Positions 62,120-64,000 of a stretch of DNA of 64,000 nucleotides are shown piece after piece; position 1 is the first letter of the stretch; every line of letters starts with the position of its first letter. The position numbers and the translations under genes are program-made. The notes beneath the pieces are model-generated. The model ran no database searches and was not told the origin of the DNA. It was given only the letters and a program-made list of their open reading frames with translations. The stretch comes from Kocuria carniphila (GTDB lineage: Bacteria > Actinomycetota > Actinomycetes > Actinomycetales > Micrococcaceae): positions 1-64,000 of the forward strand of contig NZ_NOIT01000008.1 in the NCBI RefSeq assembly GCF_004136555.1, in the 5' to 3' direction.

Positions 62120-64000
62120 ATGTTCGAACGCTTCACCGACCGCGCCCGCCGGGTCGTGGTGCTGGCCCAGGAAGAGGCCAGGATGCTCAACCACAACTAC
62201 ATCGGTACCGAGCACCTGCTGCTCGGTTTGATTCACGAGGGCGAAGGCGTAGCAGCCAAGGCTCTCGATTCGATGGGCATCACCCTGAGCTCGGCGCGCG
62301 AACAAGTACAAGACATCATCGGACCGGGCCAGCAGGCACCGTCCGGTCACATTCCCTTCACACCCCGTGCCAAGAAGGTGTTGGAGCACTCGCTGCGCGA
62401 AGCACTGCAGCTGGGTCACAACTACATCGGCACGGAGCACATCCTGCTGGGCATCATTCGTGCCGGCGAGGGTGTGGCATCCCAGGTTCTGATCAAGCTG
62501 GGTGCTGACCCCGCCAAGGTGCGGGCAACGGTGCTCGAGCTGATTTCCGGTTACCAGTCCGGAAACGCCGGTGGCGAGAAAGAAGCCGCGGGTGTCGGGA
62601 CCGGTGGCCGCGCCGAGGGTACCCCCGCGGGCTCCGCAGTGCTGGACCAGTTCGGTCGCAACCTCACCGCGGCCGCACGCGAATCCAAGCTTGATCCGGT
62701 CATCGGCCGGTACAAGGAAATGGAACGCGTGATGCAGGTGCTCTCACGCCGCACCAAGAACAACCCCGTGTTGATCGGTGAGCCCGGCGTCGGTAAGACC
62801 GCCGTGGTCGAGGGCTTGGCCCAGGCAATCGTGCGCGGAGACGTGCCCGAGACGCTCAAGGACAAGCACCTCTACACCCTGGACCTCGGTTCACTGGTGG
62901 CCGGTTCGCGCTACCGCGGTGACTTCGAGGAGCGCCTCAAGAAGGTGCTCAAGGAGATCCGCACGCGCGGCGACATCATCCTGTTCATTGACGAGATCCA
63001 CACCCTGGTGGGTGCGGGTGCCGCCGAGGGCGCTATCGATGCCGCCTCGATTCTCAAGCCCATGCTGGCTCGCGGTGAGCTCCAGACCATTGGTGCCACC
63101 ACGCTGGACGAGTACCGCAAGCACATCGAGAAGGACGCCGCCCTGGAGCGTCGTTTCCAGCCCATCCAGGTGGATGAACCTTCCGAGGCACACGCCGTGG
63201 AGATCCTCAAGGGTCTGCGCGACAAGTACGAGGCACACCACCGCGTGTCCATCACGGACGAGGCGCTGGAAGCCGCCGTGCACATGTCCGCACGCTACGT
63301 GTCCGACCGGTTCCTGCCGGACAAGGCCATCGACCTGATCGACGAGGCCGGTGCCCGCCTGCGCATCAAGCGCATGACGGCTCCGCCGGAGATCAAGGCC
63401 CTGGATGAGAAGATCGCGGACATCAAGCGCGCCAAGGAAGCCGCCATCGACAGCCAGGAGTACGAGAAGGCCGCCTCGCTGCGCGATGACGAGCAGAAGC
63501 TCATCACCGAGCGTGAGGAGAAAGACAAGGCCTGGCGCGACGGCGACGACCAGATCTCCGAGGTCACCCCCGAGGTCATCTCGGACGTCCTGTCCGCGTC
63601 CACCGGTGTTCCCGTGTACAAGTTGTCGGAGGAAGAGTCCGGTCGCTTGCTGCACATGGAGGACGAGCTGCACAAGCGCGTCATCGGTCAGAACGAGGCC
63701 ATCAAGGCTCTGTCCCGGTCGATCCGCCGTACCCGTGCGGGTCTGAAGGATCCGCGCCGTCCCGGTGGCTCGTTCATCTTCGCCGGTCCCACCGGTGTCG
63801 GTAAGACCGAGCTGGCCAAGGCTCTCGCGGAGTTCCTGTTCGGTGATGAGGACGCCCTGATCACCCTGGACATGTCCGAGTACCAGGAGAAGCACACGGT
63901 CTCGCGACTGTTCGGTGCCCCTCCGGGTTACGTGGGCTACGAAGAGGGCGGTCAGCTCACCGAGAAGGTGCGCCGCAAGCCGTTCTCCGTGGTGCTTTTC
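62120..64000 (+). CDS. clpC: ATP-dependent Clp protease ATP-binding subunit ClpC (partial, runs off the window)
   Basis: Unfoldase for the ClpP protease and quality control; the first 627 codons are present and the frame is still open at base 64000. Two N-terminal Clp repeats ([20 protein letters not shown] and [13 protein letters not shown] twice) are followed by AAA domain 1 with GEPGVGKT (about 220) and [11 protein letters not shown]. The central coiled-coil region (about 415-480, EEKDKAW) with a UVR-like motif marks ClpC rather than ClpB; the second AAA domain begins with [14 protein letters not shown] (about 555). GGAG is 6 nt before the ATG. Confidence 0.97.
   Translation, partial: MFERFTDRARRVVVLAQEEARMLNHNYIGTEHLLLGLIHEGEGVAAKALDSMGITLSSAREQVQDIIGPGQQAPSGHIPFTPRAKKVLEHSLREALQLGHNYIGTEHILLGIIRAGEGVASQVLIKLGADPAKVRATVLELISGYQSGNAGGEKEAAGVGTGGRAEGTPAGSAVLDQFGRNLTAAARESKLDPVIGRYKEMERVMQVLSRRTKNNPVLIGEPGVGKTAVVEGLAQAIVRGDVPETLKDKHLYTLDLGSLVAGSRYRGDFEERLKKVLKEIRTRGDIILFIDEIHTLVGAGAAEGAIDAASILKPMLARGELQTIGATTLDEYRKHIEKDAALERRFQPIQVDEPSEAHAVEILKGLRDKYEAHHRVSITDEALEAAVHMSARYVSDRFLPDKAIDLIDEAGARLRIKRMTAPPEIKALDEKIADIKRAKEAAIDSQEYEKAASLRDDEQKLITEREEKDKAWRDGDDQISEVTPEVISDVLSASTGVPVYKLSEEESGRLLHMEDELHKRVIGQNEAIKALSRSIRRTRAGLKDPRRPGGSFIFAGPTGVGKTELAKALAEFLFGDEDALITLDMSEYQEKHTVSRLFGAPPGYVGYEEGGQLTEKVRRKPFSVVLF

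Overview
The window reads as one contiguous chromosomal segment of a high-GC Gram-positive actinobacterium, most likely a member of the Micrococcaceae (Arthrobacter/Glutamicibacter/Pseudoglutamicibacter type). This is inferred from the order tilS-hpt-ftsH-folE-folP-folB-folK-DUF3180-PH-PH-DUF2520-panC-lysS-lsr2-clpC, from Lsr2 itself, and from frequent GTG/TTG starts and likely leaderless promoters. No rRNA, tRNA, CRISPR array, insertion sequence, integrase or phage gene was seen. Function calls rest on motifs and family resemblance read by eye; no database search was run.

Layout. 0.3-9.0 kb (+): a complete dipeptide/oligopeptide ABC importer (Tat-type lipoprotein, two permeases, a fused double ATPase), then a beta-lactamase-fold hydrolase, a 3-hydroxyisobutyryl-CoA hydrolase-like enzyme and an alpha/beta hydrolase. 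9.0-9.9 kb: a Phd/RelE-type toxin-antitoxin pair whose toxin has an unusual C-terminal tail. 9.9-14.5 kb: uracil/xanthine permease, a DtxR/MntR-type regulator, a YrhK-like membrane protein and phosphoglucomutase. 14.5-38.8 kb is a catabolic, accessory-looking block: amidase, gabT, gabD, amino-acid permease, a tiny SmtB/SmtA-like regulator-metallothionein pair, a second succinate-semialdehyde dehydrogenase, a broken MHS-family transporter, an Lrp-type regulator, three YtcJ-like amidohydrolases (two in tandem), an aminotransferase, a thiamine-diphosphate enzyme, then permease-rhodanese-pheA-GntP. 39.0-64.0 kb is conserved housekeeping: lipid kinase, serS, HAD phosphatase, ppa, PBP4, metalloprotease, tilS, hpt, ftsH, folate genes, membrane PH-domain genes, panC, lysS, lsr2 and the start of clpC.

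How the genes work together. gabD and gabT with the adjacent permease would take GABA to succinate; the second semialdehyde dehydrogenase may serve the same route. The aminotransferase, the decarboxylase-like ThDP enzyme and an aldehyde dehydrogenase could form an Ehrlich-type amino-acid degradation route fed by amide or N-acyl hydrolysis, but this is inference. The ArsR-family regulator carries the complete alpha-5 zinc-sensor pattern (D-x-H-x10-H-x2-E) and overlaps a 38-residue, 10-cysteine metallothionein gene. folE-folP-folB-folK give most of the dihydropteroate pathway.

The most novel-looking item is a candidate small RNA on the minus strand at about 44370-44155. It has a promoter with 17-nt spacing, three hairpins that each close on a CCCCC loop, and a canonical terminator with a T-run. 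It lies between ppa and a protein of unknown function.
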